The translations under genes were made by a program, and so were the position numbers. DNA of 32,686 nucleotides. It comes from Azolla pinnata. Lineage: Eukaryota > Streptophyta > Polypodiopsida > Salviniales > Salviniaceae. Below the pieces are notes generated by a model, which was not told the DNA's origin, made no database searches, and saw only the letters and a list, made by a program, of their open reading frames with translations. The stretch covers positions 29,878-62,563 of the forward strand of contig JBBBWG010027535.1 of NCBI GenBank assembly GCA_037176905.1, written 5' to 3'. Shown here in pieces: positions 1-10,154 of this stretch (the first letter of the stretch is position 1; each line of letters starts with the position of its first letter).

Positions 1-1
1 T

Positions 2-42
2 GCGCGGTGGCAAGATGGCTCACAAAAGCCCGAGCAAGGCGG

Positions 43-77
<35 letters not shown>

Positions 78-193
78 CCCGAGATCGCGGGTGCGAAAAG
101 CAAGGTTCAGAAGACATCGGTGCGGCTAGAGGCCCTGGTTTCGTGCTCGACGTCGATGCAATCAAGGCATGCTCCTTGCAACAAGAGGCATGA
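2..193 (+). CDS. Possible partial C-terminal coding end with poly-Asp run
   Basis: The frame starting at base 2 is open from the window edge to a TGA at 191-193, about 63 codons. It reads as a hydrophilic stretch, then a run of 11 Asp from a (GAT)n microsatellite near 46-78, then a short tail ending LDVDAIKACSLQQEA. This composition is more protein-like than the overlapping frame starting with ATG at 15, where the same microsatellite gives an implausible poly-Met run. If real, it is the last exon of a gene entering from the left. I do not recognise the family and see no supporting splice site inside the window. It could equally be chance open frame beside a microsatellite. Confidence 0.3.
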
Positions 194-1119
194 AGAGGGT
201 CATTAAGTAGTAAGTGCCCACTTATATGCTATCCTATGATTGACTATTTGTCCCATGTATGCAGCCTTTTCCCGGGATCATGCTTGGTTTTCCGAGGTTC
301 TATTTTTTTACAAAATTGAGCCCAAGAGTTGCATCATCCGAATCATAATTCTGGGAATGCAAATGCACACAACACTTATTTTGGGCGTGCTCTTTGGAGA
401 TTGGCTTCACAACATCAATCCAAGGTCTGACGTGTGCCAAAATGCAATCAAGTCCAAAATTGAGCTGCTTATTCAAAGTCATTTGCGATTTTATGCTGAC
501 AGATCAGAACGTTGGGCTAAAAGACCTAATCCTCTTGTAATCTGCCTTTTGAATTGCGTAAGCGAAAAACATTTATTATGCCCACCCAACGGAAGCCCAT
601 CCCAAAGCCACGATTGATTCTGGACGCCGTTGGTGTTATCCTGTCACGCTCTTGCTTTCGATCCAAGGCACACTCAATTGCCCTACTTTTTGTAGCCGAT
701 TATGACTTTGAAATTGAAGTTGGGGCCTCAAAGGCGCGACACTTTTAAGGGATTAAGCAAATGGGAAACATTGCAAATTGGTCTATGTTTTGCTAACGCA
801 TCGAAGTACTGAATGTACATTAACTGATGATTGTAGGGGGTATCGAGTCATTGGAATCGATGCGAATCCTGGACTTGCTGTATCATCCATCCACTTGAAA
901 AAAGGAGGAAGCCACGTCGTTGGCCCCATCGCTTTGAAAAACTTGTTCTTGTTTTTCAATGTTATCGAGGTGACGACTATTTCACGAGACGGGGCATCCG
1001 TCGGCAATAATGCACTTGATGAAGAATTGTGTGAAGTCAATCTGTCTTGTTCACGATCGTTCACTGTCCCACGGGCGTATGACTCGGGCCAATAGAAAAC
1101 AGCCCCCAAACAGTCGAAG

Positions 1120-1184
1120 ATTAGTATGATACACGACTCGTGATGATTTCCAAGATTTTAGTATAACAAACGACTCATGACGAC
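1120..1184 (+). repeat. Diverged 37-bp direct repeat, two copies
   Basis: The stretch beginning TTAGTATGATACACGACTCG at 1121 recurs, diverged, as TTAGTATAACAAACGACTCA at 1158. The offset is 37 bp. No coding or regulatory meaning is apparent. Confidence 0.6.
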
Positions 1185-1960
1185 TTGCATCCCACACAAT
1201 TTGTTATTTGTACGTGTGCTTTTGGTGTCGAGATTCCCCCCCGAATATACCCTGCCTGCTTCTTAATAGGGAGAGTGAGCAGGATAATCTCGGATGCCTT
1301 ACTTCCTCCTCAGCACAGAAAAGAATCTCGATTAGAGAAACATATATCCATTGTTCCAAGGCAAAGTATCCCCCCACTTGAGCTATCAATTATTATGAGA
1401 GAGATCTAACAGAAGATGGTTTGGCTCCAGAGAAGCGCCTCTGTCGCTAATCGAATCACGGAAGTACGAAATACTCGTAATCTCTGAAGTGAAGAAGCTT
1501 TTTTTTGTTTTTTCTAAAGAAGTTTGGTGTTATGACCTTTATACTCGAAAACAAAGAGCATTATTGTCATCTCTACACATGCACACTCAGAAGGATTGTT
1601 CAGACTTAGCTGTGCTCGAAAGGCACAGATAGATCTGACTCGACATGGGCGCTAAAAACCCACGTGGATTCGTAGTGCCATTGGAGTGGGAACGCGAATT
1701 CGAATATATTTTGCCGCCCCATCCCCCGGGGTTTCCGGGAAGGTCGCGGAATCTGTAGATGACCTATCTACATACCGAGGGAGAACCGATCGATCGATTT
1801 CGAGGCTTTTTCTTTGTTTTTTGGGCCTTTTTTTTTATTCTAAGAATGATAAGCTTCTGGCTAAGCTTGATCATTTCGTCCCCACGATCCAATAATACCC
1901 GATCCAAACTCTGGACGAAAAATCGTCACGTTGAATCGGGTAGCATTATTGGTGGCTTCA

Positions 1961-1979
1961 GGGGGGGGGGGGGGGGGGG
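1961..1979 (+). repeat. Uninterrupted run of 19 G
   Basis: Nineteen consecutive guanines lie in otherwise mixed sequence about 600 bp upstream of the CHX start. Such a run can form a G-quadruplex, and its length in an assembly is often unreliable. Confidence 0.9.
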
Positions 1980-2496
1980 AAGTGGGGTTTTTTTGAGCGC
2001 GCTTCCAGAAACGAATTCTTCTCCAATCCGCCCCATGTCGCAGAGTGTTTGCAACGCCTTGAAATGAGGGAGCCGGCGATCGGGGGACAAAAGAGACAAC
2101 GGACAGACAAACGCACAGACAAACAGACAAGACAGAGTCTTGTGGCACGCGGATGAGAAGCCGAGGCGAGTCATGGCCCAACGGGGGTGGTCACGACGGC
2201 CCCGAGTGTGAAAGCGGCGGCGGGGCCCGTCCCCCGTGCCCGGGAACAACTCACGGGGCGGAGGACGACGAGAAAAGAGTGTTCCGGTTGGCGTTGGCGT
2301 GTTTCTTTAATTGTCCGCCAGCGCTCTCGAAAGTCAACCTCGGAATCTAGTCGAGCGAGAGGGATCGGAAAGTCAACGGCCCTCTCGTTTCATCCCCGCT
2401 CCCGCCCGCTGCCGCTCCCGCTCCCAATAATGCCCATAAAAGGCTTCATTCCGTCATTCCGTCGTTAGAATCTAGTCGCCTAGTCCGGTCTCATTC

Positions 2497-2560
2497 GATC
2501 ACGATCCGGATTTCGATCCGATCACGATCCGGATTTCGATCACGATCACGATCCGATCTT
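2497..2560 (+). repeat. Tandem repeat in CHX leader
   Basis: Two near-identical units of 22-23 bp, beginning GATCACGATCCGGATTTCGA at 2497 and 2520, are followed by a partial GATCACGATC unit. The block ends about 10 bp before the CHX start codon, so it probably lies in the 5' untranslated leader. Confidence 0.85.
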
Positions 2561-2569
2561 CGTCCTGCC

Positions 2570-5500
2570 ATGGCGGCCGGCAACAGCAGCCTCACCTGCC
2601 CCAAGTCGATGGCGGCCACGTCCAACGGCGTGTTCCAGGGCGACTCGCCCGTGCACTTCGCGCTGCCGCTGCTCATCCTGCAGATCTGCCTCGTGCTCGT
2701 GCTCACGCGCGCCATCGGCGTCGTGCTCAAGCGGCTGCGGCAGCCGCGCGTGATCGCGGAGATCATCGTAAGGAAATCATTCGGCGTCGTGGGGTCGGGG
2801 TCGGGACCGTTAATCCGAATCGGAGCCGGGATCGAAGCCCGAAACCCGAGCCGAATCGGAGCCGGAATCGGGAACCGAATCGGGAACGGGGGTGGGAATC
2901 GAGACCGGAATCGAATCGGAATCGGGGCGGGGATGGAGTCGAGTGTGCATGGAATGAAATTATGAATGCTAGTTAGAGAAGCGGTCGAGTGCGTTTCTCT
3001 AATCGGATCGGATCGGATCGATTTCTCTAATCGGATCGCATCGAATCCGTTTCTCTAATCGGATCGCATCGAATCCGTTTCTCTAATCGGATCGCGGTCG
3101 TTTCTTGTGATGGAATCGGGCGCGGGCACACTCGGGGCGCGGGGGCGTGTATGCTGGGGGACGAAACAGGGCGGCATCCTGCTGGGGCCGTCGGCGCTGG
3201 GCAAGATCCCGTCGTTCACCGACACCATCTTCCCGCACAGCAGCCTGGTGGTGCTGGAGTCGGTGGCGGACCTGGGGCTCATCTTCTTCCTGTTCATGGT
3301 GGGGCTGGAGCTGGACCTGAGGGCGATGAGGAGGACGGGGAGGCAGGCGATGACGATCGCGGCGGCGGGGATCACGGTGCCGTTCGCGGCGGGCGTCGGC
3401 GTGTCGCTCGTGCTGCACAGGACGATCGTGCCGGGGGGCAGCTTCGGGGCGTTCGTGGTGTTCATGGGGGTCGCGATGTCCATCACGGCGTTCCCGGTGC
3501 TGGCGAGGATCCTCGCGGAGCGCCGCCTGCTCACGACCGACGTCGGGCAGATGGCGATGGCGGCCGCCGCCGTCAACGACGTGGTCGCGTGGATCCTGCT
3601 CGCGCTCGCGATCGCGCTCTCGGGCTCGCGCGACAAGAGCCCCGCCATCGCCGCGTGGGTGCTGCTCACCGGCCTCGGCTTCGTCGCCTTCATGTTCGCA
3701 CTCGTCCGCCCGGTCATGGCCGCGGTCGCGCGGCACGCCACCGAGCACGCGCCCGTCCCCGAGATCTTCGTCGCCATCACGCTCGCGGGCGTCCTCGCGT
3801 CGGGCTTCGCCACCGACGCCATCGGCATCCACAGCATCTTCGGCGCCTTCGTCTTCGGCCTCGTCGTCCCCAAGGACGGGCCCTTCGCCGAGCTCCTCAT
3901 CCACAAGATCGAGGACCTCGTCTCCGTGCTCATGCTCCCCCTCTACTTCGCCACCAGCGGCCTCAAGACCAACATCGGCTCCATCCACGGCGCCACGTCC
4001 GCCGGCCTCCTCGTCCTCGTCGTCGCCACCGCGTGCGCCGGCAAGATCCTCGGCACCTTCGCCGTCGCCAAGCTCTTCCGCTTGTCCTCCCGCAAGTCGC
4101 TCACCCTCGGCATCCTCATGAACACCAAGGGCCTCGTCGAGCTCATCGTGCTCAACATCGGCAAGGACCGAGGGGTGCGTATATATCGATCCCGTTCCCT
4201 GCTCACCTTTCAAAACCCCTGGAATTCATTACACTTACTCCACACGCTCGCGCGCTTCGTTCCTTTGGGGGGGGGGATCGCATCCCCATGATTCGGAATC
4301 GATCCATTCGTCCGCTCCTTTTGCTCGCTAGCCTCGCGTTGTTGTCGGATTCACTAATCGGCTCCGATCCGCTGGCTGCTCCATTGCTCGCCGAAGAGCA
4401 AAAGCTCCGTCTCCGATCGGATTGCATCCATCCGATGCCGGTGCTCAATTGCTCGCTGAAGAGCAAAAGCTTCGTCTCCAATCGGATTGCATCCATCCGA
4501 GATCGGTGCTCGATTGCTCGCTGAAGAGCAAAAGCTCCATCTCCCGATCCGATTGCATCCATCCGAGATCGGCGCTCGATTGCTCGCTGGAGAGCAAAAG
4601 CTCCATCTCCCGATCCGATTGCATCCATCCGAGATCGGTGCTGGATTGGTCGCTGGAGAGCAAAAGCTCCATCTCCTGATCGGATTGCATCCGAGATCGG
4701 TGCTCGATTGGTTGCTTTAGATCAGAAGCTCCATCTCCAATCGGATTGCATCGATCGATGCTTGATTGCTTGCTTAAGAGCAAAAGCTTCGTCTCCGATC
4801 GGATTGCATCCATCGGTGCTCGATTGCTCGCTGAGAGCAAAAGCTTTGTCTCCGATCGGATTGCATCCGAGATCGGTGCTGGATTGCTCACTGAACAGCA
4901 AAAGCTTCGTCTCCCATCGGATTGCATCTGAGATCGGTGCTCGATTGCTCGCTGAAGAGCAAAAGCTCCGTCTCCCATCAGATTGCATCTGAGATCGGTG
5001 CTCGATTGCTTGCTGAAGAGCAAAAGCTATGTCTCCGATCGGATTGCATCCGAGATCGGTGCTCCATTGCTCGCTGAAGAGCAAAAGCTATGTCTCCGAT
5101 CGGATTGCATCCGAGATCGGTGCTCGATTGCTCACTGAGAGCAAAAGCTTCGTCTCCCATCGGATTGCATCCATTGGTGCTCGATTGCTTGCTGGTCAAA
5201 AGCTTCTGTGTCCGATCAGATTGCATCGATCGGTGCTCGATTGCTTGCGGATTGATAGATCCGTACGCGATCGCATCCATCCATCGGTTTCTAGATCGCT
5301 TGCTCGCTGATCGATGGATCCGTGTCTGATCGGTAGCTCGATTGCTCGCTGCTCAATAGATTCGTTTCGGATCGGATCGATTGGTCGATCGCTCATGGAT
5401 CAATAGATTCGTCTCCGATTGCATCGATCGACCGATCGCTTGATTGCCCAGCAGATCGGTGGATCCGTCTCTGATCGGATCGATGGATCAGTCGATCGAC

Positions 5501-7579
5501 CTCGATTGCCAAAGATTCATCTCCGAGCGGATTCGATGGATCGATCGCTCGCTGATTAATAGGTCCGTCGCCGACCGGATCGGATCGCTTCGATTGCGAT
5601 GCTGATCAATCGCAATCGATTCGTCTCCGAACGGATGGGATCGCTGATCAAAAGGAGGTTGATCGCCGAAGGGATCGGATCGCAGCCCAGCTGCCGCGCT
5701 CGATGTCTGACCCTGCTCCCCAATCCCCTTGCTGGTGCAGGTGCTGAACGACGAGGCGTTTGCGATCATGGTGATCATGGCGCTGTTCACGACGTTCATC
5801 ACGACGCCGCTGGTGGTAGCGCTGTACAAGCCAGCGAGGACGCCGCAGCCGTACAAGCGGAGGACGCTCTACATGCCACCGGCGGCGGGAACGGCAGCGA
5901 TCGATCAGAAGCCGGGCAACAACAACAACAACAACAACATCATCATCAACAACAACAACAACATCATCAACAACATCAACAACATCAGCAACAATGCGGA
6001 GGCGGAGCTGCGGCTGCTGGCGTGCGTGCACGGAATGCCCAACGTGCACGCCATCATCAACGTGGTGGAGGCGATGCGGGGGAGCTTCGCGGGGGCGGGG
6101 GGGCAGCGCCGCAGGCCGCTGCACATGTACATCCTGCACCTGCTCGAGTACTCGGAGAGATCGTCGGCGATCCTGAAGCTGCAGCGCATCCGGCGCGAGG
6201 GGCTGCCCTTCTACGACAAGCAGCAGCAGCTGCAGCAATCGGACGACGGAGGCCGCCGCGAGCTGCAGCAGCCGCCCGACAGCGTGGTGGTGGCGTTCGA
6301 GGCCTACGGGCAGCTGAGCAAGGTCACGGTGCGCCCGATGACCGCCATCTCGCCCTTCGAGGACATGCACTACGACATCTGCGCCACCGCCGCCGACAAG
6401 CGCATCTCCTTCATCCTCTTGCCCTTCCACAAGCACTCGCGCCCGAATCACCAGCCGCTGCCGCCGCCGCCGGCCTCCGATGCAGATCAGCATCACCATA
6501 CTCATCATCACCATCACCAGCAGCACCACCACCATCATCAGGAGGTCTGGGAAACCCACCACTCGGGCCTCCGCGTCGTGAACCTCAAGGTCCTCTCCCA
6601 CGCGCCGTGCTCCGTGGGCGTGCTCGTCGACCGCGGCATCGGCGCCGCCTCCACCTTCTCGTCGTCCGCCGTGAACCGGCACGTGGGCGTGCTCTTCTTC
6701 GGCGGGCCCGACGACCGCGAGGCGCTCGCGCTCGGCTACCGCATGGCGGAGCACCCGGGGATCAAGCTCACCGTGTTCCGCTTCGTGTTCGGGAGCAGCG
6801 GCGGCGAGCAGCAGGAGCACGAAGAGCCGGCGGCGGACGATGACAATCCGCAGGCCGACAATATCAAGCACACCCACCACCATGTTTCGATCAATCTGCC
6901 GCCGCCGGCGGCAGAAGGGAGTGGCGAGAATTCGGCGGCGGCGGCGGGGGGGGGGCACAGCTCGCGCTTCTCGATCAACTCGCGCTTCTCGCTCGGGGGC
7001 GCGCTGGAGGGGAGCCACCACTACATGGTGGCGCCCGACAAGATCGACTGGGCCAAGGAGAGCAAGCTCGACGAGGAGTGCCTCGCATTGGGGAAGGCGA
7101 TGATCGGCGCGAGGAAGAAGCCGGCGACGGCATCGCCGGCGCCGCTGGTGGGATCGGGATCGGGAGCGCACGACGAGGAATCGGGGATCAAGTACGAGGA
7201 GAGGGGGATCGGGAGCGACCTCGTGGGAGCGGTGCTGGAAGTGGCGAGGGGAGGCCCCGAGGAGGTGTTGCTGGTGGGGAGGGGGAGAAGGCCGTCGCTG
7301 CCGGTGTCGGCGGCGTTCGCGGGGAAGCTGCACCACGCGGAGTACGCGGAGCTCGGGCCCGTGGCCGAGGCGCTGGTCACGGCCGCCGGCGTGCGCTGCT
7401 CGGTGCTCGCGGTGCAGCAGTACGACCCCGAGCTCGACGAGGCGCGCCACGACGCGGGCTCCGACAACGTCAAGGAGCTCGCCGCCATGCCCTCCATGAA
7501 GCTCGGCGCCGCCAGCGTCGTGCTCGTGACCGGCGGATCCCCGACCGCCGCCGCCGCCGCCCTAAACCCTAAACCCTAA
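2570..7579 (+). CDS. CHX17-19-type cation/H+ antiporter, three exons
   Basis: Exons are 2570-2767, 3170-4174 and 5741-7579; all joins are phase 0 with GT-AG borders, giving 1013 aa. The N-terminus ([19 protein letters not shown], then [10 protein letters not shown] joined to [11 protein letters not shown]) and the exon 2-3 junction ([13 protein letters not shown] joined to [11 protein letters not shown]) are typical of the CHX15-19 clade of the CPA2 family. Exon 2 is the hydrophobic exchanger domain and carries the ND pair (N202-D203, in [13 protein letters not shown]) at the ion-binding site. Exon 3 finishes the membrane domain and adds a long cytosolic regulatory tail ([40 protein letters not shown]). 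Relatives in endosomal or prevacuolar membranes exchange K+ for H+ and affect pH and sorting. Odd points are Asn-rich (461-486) and His-rich (about 651-669) insertions, a length well above the usual 800-870 aa, extreme GC content, and a C-terminus and stop codon made by telomere-like repeat. Confidence 0.93.
2994..3096 (+). repeat. 28-bp minisatellite in CHX intron 1
   Basis: Units beginning TTTCTCTAATCGGATCG start at 2994, 3022, 3050 and 3078, an exact 28-bp period with the last unit partial. The 5' half of this 402-bp intron (2768-3169) is also repetitive, built from GAATCGGGA/GAGCCG-type words. Confidence 0.9.
4380..5240 (+). repeat. 56-66 bp minisatellite in CHX intron 2
   Basis: About 14 diverged tandem units fill most of the 1566-bp intron 2 (4175-5740). 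Each unit contains GAGCAAAAGCT (starts at 4396, 4461, 4526, 4592, 4658, 4778, 4834 and onward), CGGATTGCATC and GAGATCGGTGCTCGATTGC. Units are 65-66 bp at the left and shorten to about 56-62 bp to the right. From 5240 to about 5660 the array decays into GATCGATC-rich sequence. Long open frames on both strands are by-products of the repeat period. Confidence 0.92.
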
Positions 7580-7807
7580 ACTCTCTAAACTCTCCTAACT
7601 CTCTAAACTCTCTAAACTCTAAACTCTCTAAACCCTAAACTCTCTAAACCCTAAACCCTAAACTCTCTAAACCCTAAACTCTCTAAACCCTAAACCCTAA
7701 ACCCTAAAACCCTAAATCCTAAAACCCTAAACCCGAGAACCCTAAACCCTAAAACCCTAAAACCCTAAAACCCTAGACCCTAAACCCTAAACCCTAAACC
7801 CTAAACC
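7560..7807 (+). repeat. Interstitial telomere-like (CCCTAAA)n array
   Basis: About 245 bp consist of CCCTAAA units (complement of plant TTTAGGG) mixed with CTCTAAA, CTCTCTAAA and CCCTAAAA variants. The array begins directly after GCC repeats of CHX exon 3 and contributes its last residues (LNPKP) and stop codon (TAA 7577-7579). On the far side GC-rich sequence resumes at once and can be read as Pro/Ala-rich codons to a TAA at 7833-7835. The array thus appears to sit within what was once a continuous GC-rich 3' coding end. Confidence 0.95.
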
Positions 7808-8860
7808 GCTGCCGCCCGCGCCCTTGATCAAATAATGCCTCCCACTCACTCTTTGGCTGCCTTTTTTGTATAGCCCATTCATTCTTAACTTCCTCCTCCT
7901 CCTCCTCCTCCTCCTCCATGTACTACTATTGAATGTGGTGGTGTGTGTGGCTTTTCCCCCCCCTTCTCTTCTCTTGTCTTCCAACTTCCCCCAAACTGCC
8001 CAACAACAGAACAACAACTCCAAAAATGCTCTCTCTCTCTCTCTCTCTCTTTTGTTACTTCACACCCAAGCTCAAAACAAACACAACAAACAACTTTGTG
8101 TATCTTCTTTTCTTGCAAACCCTTTCTTGCTTGGGGCTGCTGCTCCTTTTTCCTGTCTATAGATAGCATCCCCCGATTCGCTCTCTTTGTCTTGTTCATC
8201 CCCGCCGATCGATCGATCTCTCCGACCGCCCGCCCTGCCTGCCATTCGATCGGAAGACCATCCCCAACAACCGGATCAACGATAGCATCGATGTTCGACG
8301 GGGTTGTGGCCGAATCGATTTGCTTTTTGTGACATATATACTTCGATTAGTGAACAAAGTAAAAACTCCAAAATGGCTACAGACACCACCGAGTCATAAT
8401 ACTCTTTCAAATCCCCCCCCCCCAACACCAAAAGTACATATACACATACTCCTCCCCCAAAGGAGCTCGTTGAATCAACGCATTCACGCTCAAGATCAAG
8501 AGTCTTGGCAGCAAGGAGCGATCTCGAGAGCGCGAATGCCTGCCTTCTTTCCAAAACTCCGAGAACCACCAGAGCTTCGAATCGGAGGTGGTCATTCATT
8601 CTACTACGTTTTTTTTTTCTGCTTTTTTTGTCGTCATCGTCCTCGTGCCTTCAAAAAGGATCGACAGTCGAGCATCGACATGGCGTGCATTATACGATCA
8701 CGGAACGAGCAAAGCAAGATTCGGGAGACTTCGTTTGCTTTGCGTGGATTTCACATTCCCTCTTCTCCGTCCCTTACCTCATCTTGCCTGGCCTTGCCTT
8801 GCGCTGCCAGCGCAACACTAGCTCACTCCCATCTCTCCCTTGTGTCAGTCGACCGACACG
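7808..8860. other. Intergenic: CHX 3' flank and EF-hand gene upstream region
   Basis: No gene is seen. The stretch holds a (CTC)n microsatellite (about 7890-7918), a (CT)n run (about 8028-8051), an 11-C run (8413-8423) and GATCGATC-type simple sequence near 8206-8220. The last few hundred bases are presumably the promoter and leader of the EF-hand gene; a TATATA lies at about 8334-8339, but I cannot assign a transcription start. Confidence 0.55.
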
Positions 8861-10154
8861 ATGAGCTCGTCGTATGGCCGCATCTTGTCTTCGAGAATGG
8901 GGACATTCAAAGAGGACAAGGATGATAAGGAAGGCAGAGATGGCAACAGACTTCGCAAAGCGTTCGATCTCTGCGACACCGACAAATCGGGTTTGTATCC
9001 GAGTCGATCCGATCCCTATCTATATACGCTTGTTGTGCCTGATTTTGGGTTTACATCCTCCAATGTTCACTCTCCATATGAAACCAATTCCTCTGTTTTG
9101 GTTTTCTTGTTTGTGGCAGGATATATTGACAAGCAAGAGTTCAAGGACGCCATGAGGTCTCTGCCTTTTGCATCGATAATATTTTACCGGAATGTGATAA
9201 TATTTTACCGTAATGTGTTTGGCTTGCGATGTTCGTTGTGCATATGTGAGAAATCGAAAGATTAAGCCGTATTGACATTCGATCCATCGATCGGTCGATT
9301 CGTCGAATTTGATTCTTCAAACTCTAGCCGTCCAGATGAATGTACTGGGTGTTGTTACTGGCAATACATACACTGATGTTCGTTAGTTCCAATCTCTGCA
9401 TATTTTGGCAGGGCTTTTGGATTCTTCGACTTGAGCGACGAGGTGGTCTATGTTCCAGACTGTTTCGTTTCAGCGAATAGCAGTTAGTAGTAGCAATAAT
9501 GCATGACCTCTCGATCCCATCTCTTCCGGCTAACTTGTCTGTGTTCTATCTGTGGCTCCAATCATGTTATTTGTAATAGGAGGTCTCGAAAACTTTCAAA
9601 TTGATCGACACGGACAAAGATGGTTTCATAGATTACACCGAGTTTGTGGCTGTAATGACAGCAAAGATCAACGTCAAGGACATCTTTAACTGTTTTGAGC
9701 CCACAGATAATGTGAGCCCAACTTACCCAACTCCATCTCTAACATTGGAGGGGATTCTGTAGCTATATTTCCCAGTAGAGATGATTGTTCCATCTTACGG
9801 CATCGCCATAAGAGATGATTACTTGCAATGTTACAAACATTACTCGTACGCTACAGCTAGATTAGACCCTAACCTCTTCCATCTTTTGCAGAAAATCACC
9901 GTTGATGACATCAAGCGAGTTGCAAAGGACTACGACAAAAGCTTTTCCGACACGGAGCTACATCAGATGCTGATTTACGCCGACACCAATGGTAAGCTCA
10001 ACCCTAAACTGTTATATCAGCCTCAGCATTTTGCTGTGTGTGCTTTTGAAACACAAGGTTCTCCTTGTTAAAGACACTGGGTTACGCACCAGGTGACGGG
10101 TTTATCGACGAAAAGGAGTTTGAGAAACTCTTGTATGACCTCAAAGTGCTATGA
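8861..10154 (+). CDS. Centrin/calmodulin-like EF-hand protein, six exons
   Basis: Exons are 8861-8990, 9120-9156, 9412-9442, 9580-9711, 9892-9991 and 10093-10154. The spliced frame is 163 aa. EF-hand 1 (loop 39-50, DTDKSGYIDKQE), EF-hand 2 (76-87, DTDKDGFIDYTE) and EF-hand 4 (141-152, DTNGDGFIDEKE) have all acidic ligands. EF-hand 3 (around 106-116, EPTDNKITVDD) is one residue short and lacks ligands, so it probably does not bind calcium. Linker words such as KRVAKDYDKSFSDTEL and VMTAKI resemble centrin more than calmodulin. The N-terminal 30 residues are charged and variable. Such proteins act as calcium sensors; centrins also work in nucleotide-excision repair and at microtubule-organising sites, but the role here is unknown. 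Exons 2 and 3 are very short (37 and 31 bp). The start of exon 4 could be 9580 or 9583, which adds or drops one Glu. Confidence 0.85.
9174..9217 (+). repeat. Short direct repeat in EF-hand gene intron 2
   Basis: The word GATAATATTTTACCG occurs twice about 21 bp apart, just after exon 2. It keeps a frame open past the donor at 9157, but that read-through carries no EF-hand helix sequence, whereas splicing to 9412 restores it. Confidence 0.7.

Larger units (their letters stand above)
194..2569. other. Intergenic region and CHX upstream sequence
   Basis: No convincing gene is seen in about 2.4 kb. Short open frames on both strands (for example 240-617, 778-1095 and 783-1109 on the minus strand) have no recognisable domain. 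Visible items are a diverged 37-bp direct repeat (1120-1184), a 19-G run (1961-1979), an ACAGACAA-type microsatellite (about 2092-2137) and a GC-rich stretch from about 2150. A weak TATA-like CATAAAAG lies at 2435-2442, about 130 bp upstream of the CHX start codon. Confidence 0.6.

Noticed and set aside
15..206. ATG-started frame with an 11-Met run
   Set aside because: Poly-Met from an (ATG)n microsatellite is implausible; the Asp frame is the better reading.
3055..4213. Long antisense frames opposite CHX exon 2
   Set aside because: They are shadows caused by very high GC at third positions; only the plus frame has the transporter motifs.
4380..5240. CRISPR-like regular repeats
   Set aside because: Units are tandem and diverged throughout, with no conserved repeat/unique spacer division and no cas genes; the setting is a plant intron.
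4203..5310. Many overlapping open frames on both strands reading as repeated Ser/Lys/Asp-rich peptides
   Set aside because: They follow the intron 2 minisatellite, appear in several frames at once, and lie between two CHX exons that join perfectly in phase.
5648..7450. 600-codon antisense frame opposite CHX exon 3
   Set aside because: Composition is Arg/His/Val repeats mirroring GC-rich and CAA/CAT coding sequence; no domain, and the plus frame is clearly CHX.
7560..7807. A true chromosome end
   Set aside because: Unique genic sequence continues on both sides and the units are degenerate, so it is interstitial.
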